Counted from the stretch's first letter, positions 46,971-59,999 are shown. The stretch: 64,000 bases of DNA from Phocoena phocoena (GCF_963924675.1 NC_089220.1:160493270-160557269); one strand, 5' to 3'. The notes: generated from the sequence alone by a model not told the origin. A program made the numbers and translations.

Positions 46971-48890
46971 TGGATCACTGGTTCAACCTGTGGAATTCAG
47001 AAAAGTTAACTTCTGCTGAAGCAGCTGCCTCCGAGGGTGCTCAGAAAGTAATGGTGTGCATCGATTTGTCAGAGAGAAATGGCAAGGAAAAGAGCTCACA
47101 GCACTGAGAGAAGAAATATCAGATAAACCTTCAGTTACTCTTCTGTAGGAAAACTGAAATGAACATAGCATGTGATACCAAATTAAGTGATTTGACATGG
47201 AAGCTACTGTAATTCACATCTTCTGGGTTTCTTCCCCTTCAAAAAATAAGGTATTTTCTATCTTTTTAAGCAATAAAGAGTGGTCTAGGCATTATTTAAT
47301 CATCCAAACTTTCTTTACCTACAATTCTTGAACCAGGTGGTACATAATTGGATAATTATAATTTGGAATCTGGAATAAAGTCTTTTAAGTAGATCCTATG
47401 GTAGGCAGCAACATGTATGACTAATAATAAGGTGACATCCCCTGTTTGTAAATTCCTTTGCTTCTGATACTGTTTATAATTTGCCCTTGAGCTGTCCTGT
47501 GGTCTGTTACCCAGTCATCATTTTTTTTCCACTGGCACGTGCACGTGAGAATGGGCTGTTGAAAATGTGCTGTTCCCTACGTGGAGACGCCTCTCAACCA
47601 TAAATGAGCTTTTCTAGGGTGTTAATTATATAATTTCCTGATTCTTAACCCTAAAATGTTATCCATTAATGGCAGTGTCTCAAAATAAAGGTGAGAAAAG
47701 ATACTTATCTTCTATTTCGGTTCTGAATACTTGAAACTAAGAACCTAATCTATTTCTCAAGTTATAAAATGTAAAAAAGAAAGAAAAAATCAACTGAAAA
47801 TTTCTCCAAAGATCTTTGTGGCTTCATACTCTAGCTTTGTTCCTTGTAATATAAAAATACTGTTTCTAAAGTGATTGAAAGTTGTCATTGTCTTCTTCCT
47901 AAGGCATCAAAGAACTGTAAAGCAGATTGAATCAAGCATCCAGACAAGAAATGTTCTAGTTGTGAGGTGGTGGTGGTGAAGAAATGTTGGGATAACGTGG
48001 GGATTTCACCTGAGATGAGGAAGTTCTTTCTAGAGGCCTCGCAGGATTAGATATCAGCAGATATATGTGACACTTTTGCCTTTCGTGTGTCTCAATGCCT
48101 GAACAGCTATATGTGTCCTTGTGTACACTAGATATTTACACCCTTCCTTTGGAAGCCATCTTTGGTTGGACTCATATCCTTGTCACTGAGCGTAGCCTCT
48201 GTAAGTACTTGTAGGTGTGTGGACGGTGCCCATCACCCCCTTCCAGAGCACACACCTTGTACATCCTTCTCGATGTAGTGGTACAGAGTTTTATTAAACA
48301 AAGATGTATAGCATGATAAATCTGTGAACTGGGTATAGAAACTAAGAACCTTGGCAAGTGGTCTCAGTCTTTTAAAAGTCCGTCTCACTCGGGCTCTCTG
48401 TTCTTTGGGTGTTTTCCTTCCTGTTTTGGGTCTTTCTATTTTTACCAAGCATGGTGTTTCTGGTTTGTAGGTAACCACGCTGGGAAGAGAGCAGCTCAGC
48501 CCTCGCAAGGCTCCCCTTGAAAAGACACCCATATTCCCAGGCCTTACAAGGTACGTCTTACACCGTCTCACTCTTGTTGTCCCCGAGCAACTCTGATAAC
48601 ACTCCCACTTCACCCCTCTTCACCTGAAGCACCAAGATGCTGCTTTGGCGCCTTGACCAATCCCATTTACTGAGAGCTAATCTGATTCCCAGCCTAGGTG
48701 ACTCTGTGGACAGTGGTTTGAGGAATGCTTCCTCCCTCACAGTGGTGGAAACACCCTCACCTGGGAACTGCCCTGATGAGAAGCCCAGAGACTCAGGCAA
48801 GGTTCCACCCATGGGGGCCAACCAGCCGTCTCATGCCGCTGGGCCAGGCACACCTATTGGAAAGATAGACTCAATGGAGTCCTTGAAATT
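46971..48890. other. Low-copy sequence
   Basis: No supported gene or repeat. Frames at 48233-48613 (-, 126 codons) and 48637-48963 (+, 108 codons, running into the adjacent L1) show no known domain. Confidence 0.4.
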
Positions 48891-49370
48891 AGCCTCCAGT
48901 GATTTTCTTTTTTCTTTTTTTCCAGTTTTGCTTATTTATCTTTTTAGTTTTTTTTTAATTTAATTTTTATTTTATATTAGAGTATAGTTGATTTGCAGTG
49001 TTGTGTTGGTTTCAGGTGTACAGCAAAGTGATTCAGTTATACGTATACATATATCCATTCTTTTCCAGATTCTTTTCCCGTATAGTTTATTACATAAATT
49101 TACCTGTGCTATACAGTAGGTCCTTGTTTATTATCTATTTTATATATAGTAGTGTGTATATGTTAATTCCAAACTCCTAATTTATCCCTCCCCCCACCTT
49201 TCCCCTTTGATAACCACAAGTTTATTTTTGAAGTCTGTGAGTCCGTTTTGTAAATAAGTTCATTTGTATCATTCTTTTTTTAGATTCCGCATGTAAGTGA
49301 TATCATATGATATTTGTCTTTGTCTGTCTGACTTACTTCACTTAGTACGATAAAGCCTCCAACGATTTTC
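48891..49370 (-). mobile_element. 5'-truncated L1 3' end with 17-bp target-site duplication
   Basis: L1 3'UTR starting with a T-rich tail (48908 onward), then attagagtatagttgatttg and a tacagcaaagtgattcagtt block, ending in the tgacttacttcacttagtac region. The direct repeat agcctccagtgattttc (48891-48907) and agcctccaacgattttc (49354-49370) differ at two positions. The insert is about 445 bp and does not contain an intact frame. Confidence 0.9.
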
Positions 49371-49639
49371 ATTCTCAGACTGAGAGGACAGACCCAAAAC
49401 CTCCACTTCCCCAAGGTATTAGGATTATATCAAAAATATGTGTACTCAGTACCACCCCATGTGATCTACTCCTTATCCTTCTGAGTTTCCTTCTGGAAAG
49501 GTTCCATCAAAGAAGGATGTGCCAGCACAGTTGTGCGCAAAGAATGCATCCAGGTGATGTTGCATGAGCTCTTGGGGACTGAGGCAGGAACAGGCACTGA
49601 CACGTGGCATTTAACTCTTGGGAAAGATGATGATGAATA

Positions 49640-50335
49640 TTTCCATGTCCGTTTTCTGGAGATAATTCTTCATTTTGCTTCTTGTTACCTGTAGGATAAA
49701 CTACAAACTCCTTTCCGAGAGTCATAGACGTCTCTTTATGACTCTCCTACTCCTAAAGCCTTGCTCTTTGACACTGCCCTCCCCCCATTCTATGTTACAG
49801 ATGTATAGAACAATCAACATTTATTCATTCAACGAGTATCCACTGATGGCATACAATAAGGCAGGTCTGTGCTAGAACTGGGGCAAAGCAGTGGACAAAT
49901 GGGACCCATTGGTCCGTTCTCTCTAGAGCAGGCACATCCCTTCTGGATACTATGTTACCTGCTCACCCTTCTCTGACAGACTCACATACATCCTAGTGAT
50001 TTCTCTTACGATCCACCTGCTCCCAGAGATTTCTCTGACCGTGAATCTTAGGTTTCCTTCCTTTGTGCTACCCCACCATGGAAGGCATACCTCTGCCATA
50101 GCAACGGTCACTCTTATTTTAGACAATTGTTTACCCCTGTGACCTGCTTTCTCTACCCCTTCCTTCCATTCAACACTCCACTCAAGTTCAAGTTTCTTTG
50201 CAATTTTAAAGCAGGATCTATGTCTTATTCACATTTTTTTCTTTAGGGCCTTGTACAGCATCTGACATGTAAGTGATATCATATGATATATACTAAACAT
50301 TCAATAAATATGTTGTAGAATCACTGAATGATTAA
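49640..50335 (+). mobile_element. L2 LINE fragment, with an anomalous short insertion
   Basis: Text such as gataaactacaaactccttt, ctcctactcctaaagccttg, and the ending cattcaataaatatgttgta resembles the 3' region of L2. The segment 49810-49900 (tttattcattcaacgagtat onward) belongs to another common old repeat style. Close to the 3' end, at 50266-50289, 24 bp are identical to a segment of the neighbouring L1 (see findings). Confidence 0.5.
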
Positions 50336-51212
50336 CTTACTGAGGCTACTCTGATTTGGGGCTACCCAGTGTACAGAGTCATAGACTGATATAACTGTAG
50401 GCATGAGAGAATTTTGTAAGACCATTTCTAACCGTCCACATCACAGATGAGGCGTTTCTTAGTTGAATCACAGGAAGCAACACAAATACCAAATACCCAG
50501 TGTTTGGAGCTGCAGAAAATCTGTGAACAGAAATAATAATAACTGAAGTTGGAGGACATACTTCTGTTCAGCAGTCAGCCTAAGTGCTAGTCAGTAAGCA
50601 GGTAGGAGTTTGTGTAACAATAGGATATGTTGAAGTTTGTTCTACTTTGTTGAGCTCAAGCTTCAGAGTCAAGGACCATAAGACATTTACTCAACTGCGA
50701 GCTCAATGATGAATTGTGAATTAACTCATCTGCCATCTTGCAGCCTTGTTCAATGAACGACTCCAAGGTGCGGGGAGAAGAATCGTTCAAGATTAGGGTA
50801 GAATGCCTGGGATGGATTTAAGTGGAGAGGGGAGGGATGGAAACGGCTTTTATTAGGTGAATGGAGGTGAGACTTGAGTCTGGTATCCGGAGGAGCTGTT
50901 CTGGTCAGAGCTGTGAGGCAGGAAGGAAAGGGAGGATTTTGCTCCTCTAGAGGAAATTAATTTTTTTTTATCCTCTGATGTATCCTCTCTTTTCATTATC
51001 TCTTGCTTTTCCTTTTCTTTTCTCCTTGTGTTTCTCCCATAGAAATTGCTATTTCTCTTTGGCCACAGTTCAGTTCTTTAAAATGCAGCCACCTGTGTGT
51101 GTTGAGGAGCATATGCTTTTCATCTTCTTGTAAGTTGCACTTAGAGTTGGTTAAGTTCTACCATAGTGGAATCTGCCCAAGAAAATGTCCAACAACTTGT
51201 GGAATGTGATTT
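50336..51212. other. Low-copy sequence
   Basis: The stretch 50380-50480 (agagtcatagactgatataa, catcacagatgaggcgtttc) resembles a common old repeat related to MIR. The rest is not recognised. Confidence 0.35.
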
Positions 51213-52100
51213 GATAAAGGCAATTCTTTTCTTTTTTAATTGAAGTGCAGTTGGTGTATAATATGATATTAATTACAGGTGTACAATACGGTGATTCACA
51301 ATTTTTAAAGGTTATACTCCATTTATAGTTACTATAAAATACTGGCTGTATTCCCTGTGTCGTACAATACATCCTTGTAGCTTATTTTAAACCTAATAGT
51401 TTGTACCTGTTAATCCCCTAACCCTATATTGCCCTCCCCTCTTCCCTCGCCCCAGAGGTAAACACTGGTTTGTTCTCTATGTCTGTGAGTCTGTTTCTTT
51501 TTGTTATATTCACTAGTTTCTTGTATTCTTTAGATTCTACATATAAGTGATATCATACAGTGTTTGTCTTTCTTTGTCTGAATTATTTCACTTAGCATAA
51601 TGCCCTCCAAGTCCATCCATGTTGCTGCAAATGGCAAAATTTTGTTCTTCTTTATGGCTGAGTAGTATTCCATTGTATATATGTACCATATCTTCTTTAT
51701 CCATTCATCTGTTGATGGACACTTAGGTTCCTTCCATATCTTGGCAACTGTAAATAATGCTGCTATGAACACTGGGGTGCATGTATCTTTTTGAATAAGT
51801 GTTTTTTTCTTTTTCAGACATATACCCAGGAGTGGAATTGCTGGGTCATTTGGTAGTTCTATTTTTAGTTTTTTGAGAAAGCTCCATATGGTTTTCAACA
51901 GTGGTTGCACCAATTTACATCCCCAACAGCGTATGAGGATTCCCTTTTCTCTACATCCTTGCCAATGTCTTTTATTTGTGTTCTTTTTGATGATATCCAT
52001 TCTGACAGGTGTGAGGTGATAACTCATAGCTGTTTTGTTTTGCACTTCCCCAAGGATTAGCGATGTTGAGCATCTTTCGTGAGTGATGAGGGCAATTCTT
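51213..52100 (-). mobile_element. 5'-truncated L1 with 16-bp target-site duplication
   Basis: The L1 insert is 51229-52084. It has a T-run tail, a 3'UTR different from that of the 12-kb copy (aattgaagtgcagttggtgt), and then the C-terminal ORF2 region in a 171-codon frame (51530-52045) with [18 protein letters not shown] and MEYYSAIKKNKILPF. The flanking repeats are gataaaggcaattctt (51213-51228) and gatgagggcaattctt (52085-52100), 14 of 16 positions identical. Confidence 0.92.
51530..52045 (-). pseudogene. L1 ORF2: C-terminal fragment of L1 ORF2
   Basis: An uninterrupted 171-codon remnant of the L1 ORF2 C-terminus. The Cys/His cluster reads [13 protein letters not shown] and is followed by the conserved [18 protein letters not shown] and MEYYSAIKK stretches. 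It has no endonuclease or reverse transcriptase domain and no start of its own, because the insertion was truncated at its 5' end. The reading frame survives by its short length, not by selection. Confidence 0.9.
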
Positions 52101-53199
52101 AAGCTAAGAATTGAGTTTTCTCACTGACAATTCATGGCCAGGCCAACTGGGTGTTTGAAGTATGTCCTCCACCTGCTTCTCTAACTGGTGGCTACTGTCC
52201 TCATCAGGCCTTTTAGCCCATCGGCTTATAATTACTAAAACTGGCCAAAAAAGGAAAATAAAACACCAGTTTTTTTTTTATGTCTAATTAAAACAAAAAA
52301 CTCCTTTAACACGTTAAGGTCTTGAACCAGGACCGTTAAAAGAAAATACCTTTCAAGATGAAAGTGAGGTGTTAACAAAGCTTCTGACATTTATAAATGC
52401 AAACAGTGACTTTAAGTTTAGATTTTATATCTTCAAGCAAAATTTACAAAGAAGTACTCACCATAGCCTAGATGTTCTTCCTCTGGGTTACAGAGCTCTG
52501 TAGGGCTGTAGGGAGTGACTATACCCTTAATCTATTTTATCGTGTGCACTTGTTTATGGCCTATATTCCTCCACAAACTTACAGGTAATGCAAATGAGGT
52601 CCTTTTGATAGATAGATATTTACTTTTCATTACCTAGAAATTTGACAAATAAAATATTTTTAGTCTAGTATTTTTATTCCGGTAAAGTGTTCTATCCCAG
52701 TAAACATGCTCTTTCATTCATGTACAATTTTAAATGGTTTCTTTTCTCATATTCCTGATTCTCCTTCCTTTATTGGTCAGACCAACCTGTTTATTAATAA
52801 AAGATTAATAAATGCCAGGCAACCCCTGGGTCTGAGCTTCGTAGAGGAAGAGGAGGGACGGCAAGGAACTAAGTATCTTCTGTTCAGGAAAGCTGTCATG
52901 ATTTTTTTCTCAGCACGGGAAGCTAATGTGCCCAGCAAGGAAAGCACTGTAACTCCTTTGTTTCTATATTTCCAACTTTGTGTTAATAATCATCCACTTT
53001 ATCAGAAACTTCTCATTTCCTTGAAATATGCAATTTTAACAGGATTTGGTACATTCTTAAGTATCTCTACTCCATCTCCTAGCAAGTATTTTTTCCTGCA
53101 GCCATGTCAAAATTTATAATAGAGTTTGATAAAATTTTAAATATTTGATGGATTTTTAATTTTTAATATTTGAATAGCTTATATATTCCATAGTAAAAT
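52101..53199. other. Low-copy AT-rich sequence
   Basis: Nothing recognised. A 137-codon + frame at 52706-53119 shows no known domain and I do not call it a gene. Confidence 0.4.
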
Positions 53200-53790
53200 A
53201 TTCAAAGCATGTAAAGGATATATATGAAAAGTAAACCTTTCCCCATTCCCTGCCTTCAGTTTCCTATTTCCAGTTCTGTTTTCCAGAAACAACCAAGATT
53301 ACTCATTTCTTATGTATCCTTTCAAACATACATTTATATATGCAGAGTATTTATACTTGCCCTTCCCCCTTTGGAAGAATAGGAGTATATTACACGCTGT
53401 TCTGCATTTTGTGTTCCTCACATATCTTCCTATCTCAGAAAATGTTCCAGATTGGTATTTACAGAAGTACCGTCTCAGTATATTTATAGCTGCCCTTTAT
53501 TCTGGTGTATGGAAATACCATAAGTTATCCAGCAAATTTCCTATTGATGAACATCTAAGTTGTTTCCAATATTTTGCTATTACCCTCCACTCTGCGGTGA
53601 CTATCCTTGTACATGTGTCTTTGTGCACACATGTGAAACTATCTGTAGGATAGACTATGAGATTCAAATTGCTTGGTCAAAGGGAATAGAAGCACATTGC
53701 AATTTCGATAGGTGTTGCCAAATTGCCCTTCAAAGATGTTTCCCCAATTTATACTCACAATAACGTGGCTTGAGAATATGGGTTTCTCTT
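53200..53790 (-). mobile_element. Ancient L1 (L1ME-like) 3' region
   Basis: The + strand carries the reverse complement of an old L1 3' end: caattttcttatgtatcctt-type text at 53310, ttctcacatatcttcctatc-type text, then tattgatgaacatctaagtt, gtttccaatattttgctatt, tccttgtacatgtgtctttg and a ttgccaaattgcccttcaaa block. It is strongly diverged. Confidence 0.65.
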
Positions 53791-54343
53791 TAAAATGTGC
53801 ACCATCTATAAAGAGAGGTAACCTGTTCAGTATTTGCCATTCCATCTTGCAATCAGCAACTAAATGAATCTACCAGACACTACATGTAATTAAAAGCCCA
53901 TTACAGTTACTCCTGAAATTAGTCAGTGTGATGCTCTGTATCACCTTCTGCAGCTGATTAAACGCATGGTTAACATCCATGCCTCAACTTGCAATCCTGC
54001 AAGTGTTTAGTGGCTGCACCCAGAGCATTTGACAGCAGTGCTCATTGATGGGAGAGAGAATGTTCTGTGTGTTTTAGAAAAATAAAGGTCAGTGTCTTCA
54101 GCCAGATGCTCTTTTGTTAGACAAGTATTTAAACTGTGATCTTATATCTCAAAATTCAGCACAATATTAACCACGATGGGAAGTTCAGCAGGTGCTTGCT
54201 CTCCCTGCTGAAAAATGTCTGCACGTTTGACGATGGCTCGTAATAAGATTGTTTAGAGTCAACCTGAAAGGATTCTGTCTGCTTTTTACGTCAATAAAAA
54301 TAAAAATGTTTTCAACCTCTGATTTTAGAATTAGAAATGTTAG
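53791..54343. other. Low-copy sequence
   Basis: Nothing recognised. Confidence 0.4.
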
Positions 54344-57300
54344 TTTTATTATTATTATTGGTGGAATAAATATTTTATTTTATTTTGAATTTTATTTTAT
54401 TATTTTTTATACAACAGTTTCTTACTAGTTATCTGTTTTAGACATATTAGTGTATATATGTCAATCCCAATCTCCCAGTTCATCCCACCACCACCCCGCC
54501 CCCACTGTCCCCCCTTTGTGTCCATATGTTTGTTTTCAACATCTGTGTCTCTATTTCTGCCTTGCAAACCGGTTCATCTGTACCATTTTTCTATATTCCA
54601 CATATATGCGTTAATATACAATATTTGTTTTTCTCTTTCTGACTTACTTCACTCTGTATGACAGTCTCTAGGTCCATCCATGTCTCTACAAATGACCCAA
54701 TTTCATTCCTTTTTATGGCTGAGTAATATTCCATTGTATATATGTACCACATCTTCTTTATCCGTTTGTCTGTTGATGGGCATTTAGGTTGCTTCCATGA
54801 CCTGGCTGTTGTAAATAGTGCTGCAATGAACATTGGGGTGCATTTGTCTTTTTGAATTATGGTTTTCTTAGGGTATATGCCCAGTAGTGGGATTGCTGGG
54901 TCATATGGTAATTCTATTTTTAGTTTTTTAAGGAACCTCCATACTGTTCTGCATAGTGGCTGTGTCAATTTACATTACCACCAACAGTGCAAGAGAGTTC
55001 TGTTTTCTCCACACCCTCTCCAGCATTTGTTGTTTGTAGATTTTCTGATGATGTCCATTCTAACCAGTGTGAGGCGATACCTCCCTGTAGTTTTGATTTG
55101 CATTTCTCTAATAATTAGTGATGTTGAGCAGCTTCTCATGTGCCTCTTGGCCATCTGTATGTCTTCTTTGGAGACATGTCTATTTAGGTCTTCTGCCCAT
55201 TTTTGGATTGGGTTGTTTGTTTTTTTAATATTGAGCTGCATGAGTTGTTTACATATTTTGGAGATTAATCCTTTGTCCATTGATTCATTTGCAAATATTT
55301 TCTCCCATTCTGAGGGTTGTCTTTTCGTCTTGCTTACAGTTTCCTTTGCTTTGCGAAAGCTTGTAAGTTTCATTGAGTCCTATTTGTTTATTTTTGTTTT
55401 TATTTCCATTACTCTAGGAGGTGGGTCAAAAAAGATCTTGCTGTGATTTACGTCAGAGTGTTCTTCCTATATTTTCCTCTAAGAGTTTTATAGTGTCTGG
55501 TCTTACATTCAGGTCTTTAATCCATTTTGAGTTTATTTTTGTGTATGGTGTTAGGGAGTGTTCTAATTTCATTATTTTACATACAGCCATCCAGTTTTCC
55601 CAGCACCACTTATTGAACAGACTCTATTTTCTCCATTGTATATCCTTGCCACCTTTGTCATAGATTAGTTGACCACAGGTGCGTGGGTTTATCTCCGGGT
55701 TTTCTATCCTGTTCCATTGATCTATCTTTCTGGTTTTGTGCCAGTACAATACTGTCTTGATTACTGTAGCTTTGTAGTAAGTCTGAAGTCAGGGAGTCTG
55801 ATTCCTCCAGCTCCGTTTTTTTCCCTCAAGATTGCCTTGGCTATTCAGGGTCTTTTGTGTCTCCATACAGGTTTTAAGAGTTTTTGTTCTAGTTCTGTAA
55901 AAAATGCCATTGGTAGTTTGATAAGGATTGCATTGAATCTGTAGATTGCTTTCAGTAGTATAGTCATTTTCACAATATTGATTCTTCCAGTCCAAGAACA
56001 TGGTATATCTCTCCGTCTGTGTCATCTTTGATTTCTTTCATCAGTGTCATCGTTTTCTAAGTACAGGTCTTTTACTTCCTTAGGTAGGTTTATTCCTAGG
56101 TACTTTATCTTTTTGTTGCAATGGTGAATAGGATTGTTTCCTTAATTTCTCTTTCTGATCTTTCGTTGTTAGTGTATAGGAATGCAAGAGATTTCTGTGC
56201 ATTAATTTTGTATCCTACAACTTTACCAAATTCAATATTTAGCTCTAGTAGTTTTCTGGTGGCATCTTTAGCATTCTCTATGTATAGTATCCTGTCATCT
56301 GCAAACAGTGACAACTTTACTTCTTCTTTTCTGATTTGGATTCTTTTATCTCTTTTTCTTCTCTGATTGCCATGGCTAGGACTTCCAAAACTATGTTGAA
56401 TAATAGTGGTGAGAGTGGACATCCTTGTCTTGTTCCTGATCTTAGAGGAAATGCTTTCAGTTTTTCACCATTGAGAATGATGTTGGCTGTGAGTTTGTCA
56501 TATATGGCCTTTATTATGTTGAGGTAGGTTCCCTCTATGCCCACTTTCTGGAGAGTTTTTATCGTAAATGGGTGTTGAATTTTGTCAGAAGATTTTTCTG
56601 CATCTGTTGAGATGATCATATGGTTTTTATTCTTCAGTTGGTTAATATGGTTTATCACATTGATTGATTTGCGTATATTGAAGAATCCTTGCATCCCTGG
56701 GATAAATCCCACTTGATCATGGTGTATGATCCTTTTAATATGTTGTTGGATTCGGTGTGCTTGTATTTTGTTGACGATTTTTGCATCTATATTCATCAGT
56801 GATATTGGTCTGTAATTTTCTTTTTTTCTGGTATCTCTGTCTGGTTTTGGTATCAGGGTGATGGTGACCTCGTAGAATGAGTTTGGAGTATTCCTTCATC
56901 TGCAGGTTTTGGAAGAGTTTGAGAAGGATGGGTGTTAGCTCCTCTCTAAATGTTTGATAGAATTCACCTGTGAAGCCATCTGGTCCTGGACTTTTGTTTG
57001 TCAGAATATTTTTAATCACAGTTTCAGTTTCATTACTTCTCATTGGTCTGTTCATATTTTCTGTTTCTTCCTGGTTCAGTCTTGGAAGTTTATACCTTTC
57101 TAAGAATTTGTCCATTTCTTCCAGGTTGTCCATTTTATTGGCATACAATTGCTTGTAGTAGTCTCTTAGGATGCTTTGTTTTTCTGTTGTAACTTCTCCT
57201 TTTTCATTTCTAGTTTTATTGATTTGAGTCCTCTTCCTCTTTTTCTTGATAAGTCTGGCTAATGGTTTATCAATTTTGTTTATCTTCTCAAAGAACCAGC
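54344..57300 (-). mobile_element. 5'-truncated L1 (3' three kilobases)
   Basis: An L1 with a T/A-rich tail (54344-54410), 3'UTR, and ORF2 up to 57300, where the L1 sequence stops at caaagaaccagc and is followed by unrelated DNA. The part lost is the 5'UTR, ORF1 and the endonuclease. The 3'UTR differs from the 12-kb and 32-kb copies (acaacagtttcttactagtt), so this is another subfamily. No convincing target-site duplication was found. Confidence 0.92.
54591..57300 (-). pseudogene. L1 ORF2: L1 ORF2, reverse transcriptase and C-terminus only, inactivated
   Basis: ORF2 from within the region preceding the reverse transcriptase ([18 protein letters not shown]) to the natural stop at 54591. The palm motif reads FADDR instead of FADDM (56291-56305) and keeps both catalytic aspartates. 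The frame is broken into pieces of 189, 159, 105, 132 and 125 codons by several shifts between 56800 and 54970. The C-terminus keeps [12 protein letters not shown] followed by the [18 protein letters not shown] stretch. The N-terminal endonuclease is absent. Confidence 0.92.
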
Positions 57301-57599
57301 ACATAATACAAGGAATACAAGACTTACAAGGAATTCATTATGAAATATCTATTCCATTAATACAGATCTTTAACATTGCTGATTCTAAAACAGAAGTTGA
57401 AGCCACTTTTATTTTTTATTGATATGTTAAAAGTAATCAGTATTGGTCAGTGAAACTTCTATATTTCTAAGTGTTAAGTAAATGTATCTCACAAAGGAGA
57501 GTAGTAACAATTCATAAAATACTACAGAAAGGCATGATCACAATTCTTGTCTTCTATTTCTATTCTTTATAATCTACTTTCTTTCTTGCTATTTCTTCT
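57301..57599. other. Low-copy AT-rich sequence
   Basis: Nothing recognised. Confidence 0.4.
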
Positions 57600-57900
57600 C
57601 CTAGTCTTACCTTTTAATGAGTCACTCCTCACTCCATAAACACTGTGCTCATCCAAATCAAGTTGGACATATTCCAAATTAAACTTATCTCACCCCAAAC
57701 CAGCTCCTCCTCCAGAGTTCCCTATGTCAGTGAGTTAGTGTCACCATGCATCCATGCCACATATTAACACTTTCTCCTCCTCTCTCTGCCCTTCCTGCAC
57801 AGCCCATCAGTCACCAAATACTGTTGATTCTACCTCCTAAATACCTCTCAAATCTACTTTTCTCCATCTTTAGTCTTACCTGGACATAGCTTCCTAAATG
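57600..57900 (+). mobile_element. L2 LINE fragment
   Basis: Text such as acatattccaaattaaactt, cccatcagtcaccaaatact and gttgattctacctcctaaat, followed by a ctctcaaatctacttttctc block, is characteristic of the L2 3' region. Confidence 0.7.
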
Positions 57901-57966
57901 ACATCCCCACGTTGACCTTTGTTAGACATAGCTTCCTAAATGACATCCCCACATTGACCCTTGTTA
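57883..57966. repeat. 42-bp tandem duplication
   Basis: Two units beginning gacatagcttcctaaatgac and ending near ttgtta lie head to tail at about 57883-57924 and 57925-57966. They differ at a few positions (cacgttgacc versus cacattgacc, and one indel-like shift). Confidence 0.93.
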
Positions 57967-58009
57967 ATTCCAGGTCACTTTTCTACATAAAGAATGCAAG
58001 GTGAGCATT

Positions 58010-59960
58010 TCTATTGTAAACCAAGACAAATTAACATGGACCGGATTTACCCTTTTACCTGAAAAGCTAAGGGACTAGAAAGAATGTATGAAACAAAATT
58101 TCTCAAGACGTTGGACATCAGGCCACCAGGCAATAAAAGACAGAGACACTGAGACAAGGAAACAAGCCACGTGAGTCCCATGACTGATCCAGCCTATGAT
58201 GTGGGGAAAGGGAAGCCACATGGAGCCTAGTCATCTCTCTGAGTTAAGGAGAGTGGAGCTGGAAGGGCAGGGAGATTGATGTTGTGGTTAGAGTTCATAG
58301 TACAGAGTGCCAGAGAGGAGAGAGCTGCAAAGAGAGAGAACTCTGGAAATCTGCTGGGTTGCCTCCTCAGGTATTCTACTGAAAAGTGACCAGTGCATGT
58401 CTGTGAGGAAACTATCCAGGGTTGAGGAAGAACTAGTCAGAAATATTAGAATGAAAAGTTCCCAGGTCTCAATTAGGGCCAACAATAATGCCCATTCCCA
58501 GCAGACAGAGTGGAAAACCTCATAATTTATGGTTCTTTGAGTAAAGTAGTCAGTAGTCTAAGTAGTGAGAATAACTTTCCATAGACGTAATGTTCCACTG
58601 GTCCTGCCTTACCATGCTTAAAAACAAGACCCAGGAGGATCAAAATGTTTCCAAGTAATTTGACCATGCGGGGGAAAAACGCAAGAAAGTTTACAGGAAT
58701 ACAGAAATATTCAACAGCCAATAAGATAAGAATAACAATGTCTGGCATTCAATCAAAAGTTACCAGGTATACCAAAAAAAAAATAATAATAAAGTATGGA
58801 AGTACAACACATATTGAGGCTAAAAATCAAAGCTGACTCAGATTTGATACTGATGATAGAATTAGTAAACAAGAATATTAAAATAGTTATTATAACTCTA
58901 TTTAATATGGTCAAAATCAAACAAAAAGTTTGAATGTATTAAGTAGAGACAGAGAAAATATTAAAAAAAGAACCAAATCAAACTTCTAGAGATGTCTGAG
59001 ATGAAAAATACCCAGGATGTGGTTAACAACAGATTAGACACTGCATAATAAAAGATTAGTGAACTTAAAAACATAGCAGCAGAAACTATCCAAAATGAAA
59101 CAAAGAGAAAACAGAGTGAAAAAAAGGAGAACATTAGTGAGCTCTGGTACAACTTTAAGAGGTCTAATACTGTGTAATTGGGGTAGGACAGGAAAATTAT
59201 TTGAAGAAATAATGGCCCAAATATTTCCAAATTTGATAAGTAATAATCAAACAGATCCAAGAAGCTTTAAAAACAAGAAACATGAAGAGAACTACACTAA
59301 GTACATCATATCAAATCATTTAAAACCAGTGACAAAGAGAATATATTAAAAACAGCCAGAGAAAAGGGACACATTAAATGCAGAACGAAGAAAAGTCATT
59401 TTCTTCCCAGAAACCGATGTAAGTGAGAAGATAATGAGAACTTTCAAGTTCTCGAAGGCAAAATATGTCAACTTAGAGTGTTCACCAGTGAAAACATCAT
59501 CTTTGAAAGATAAAGGCACATAAAGACTCAGACAAAGCTAAAAGTAATTTGTTAGTAACATATGTACACTACAAGAAATATTAAACGAAATCCTTTAAGA
59601 AGAGAAAAATGATTCCAGATGGAGATTTGTGTCTACATAGAGGAATAAGGAGCCCAGGAAATGGTAACTTTGAAAGAGTTTTTTCTTATTATTTAAACCT
59701 CTTGAAAAGAGGATCAACTGCTTAAAGCAATAGCAATGCATTGTGGAGTATGTATGATATGTAGAAAAAAATGGATGATAGCAATAGAATGAAGGCTGGG
59801 AGGGAAAAATGAATGTATACTGCTGCAAGGTCCTGGTCCTATATGTGAAGTGATATAATATCATATGGGGGTAGATTCTGTTAAGGTAAAGACGTACACT
59901 ATACTGTAAATCCTAAAACAATTACTAAAATAATTCCATGGAAAGTTATAGCTAATAAGT
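58010..59960 (+). mobile_element. Ancient L1 5' half (5'UTR and ORF1), copy A
   Basis: The stretch reads in order as an old mammalian L1 (L1M/HAL1-like). A 5'UTR (58010-58750) ends near a tctggcattcaatcaaaagt block. An ORF1 region follows, with gatagaattagtaaacaaga, gattagtgaacttaaaaaca, gaagaaataatggcccaaat and a catatcaaatcatttaaaac block. The final part (59560-59960) has gattccagatggagatttgt and agtgatataatatcatatgg. Frames are broken; the longest ORF1 remnant is 84 codons (59095-59349). Confidence 0.7.
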
Positions 59961-59999
59961 AAACACAAGAGGTAAATGAAATTGTTTAAAAAAAATACT

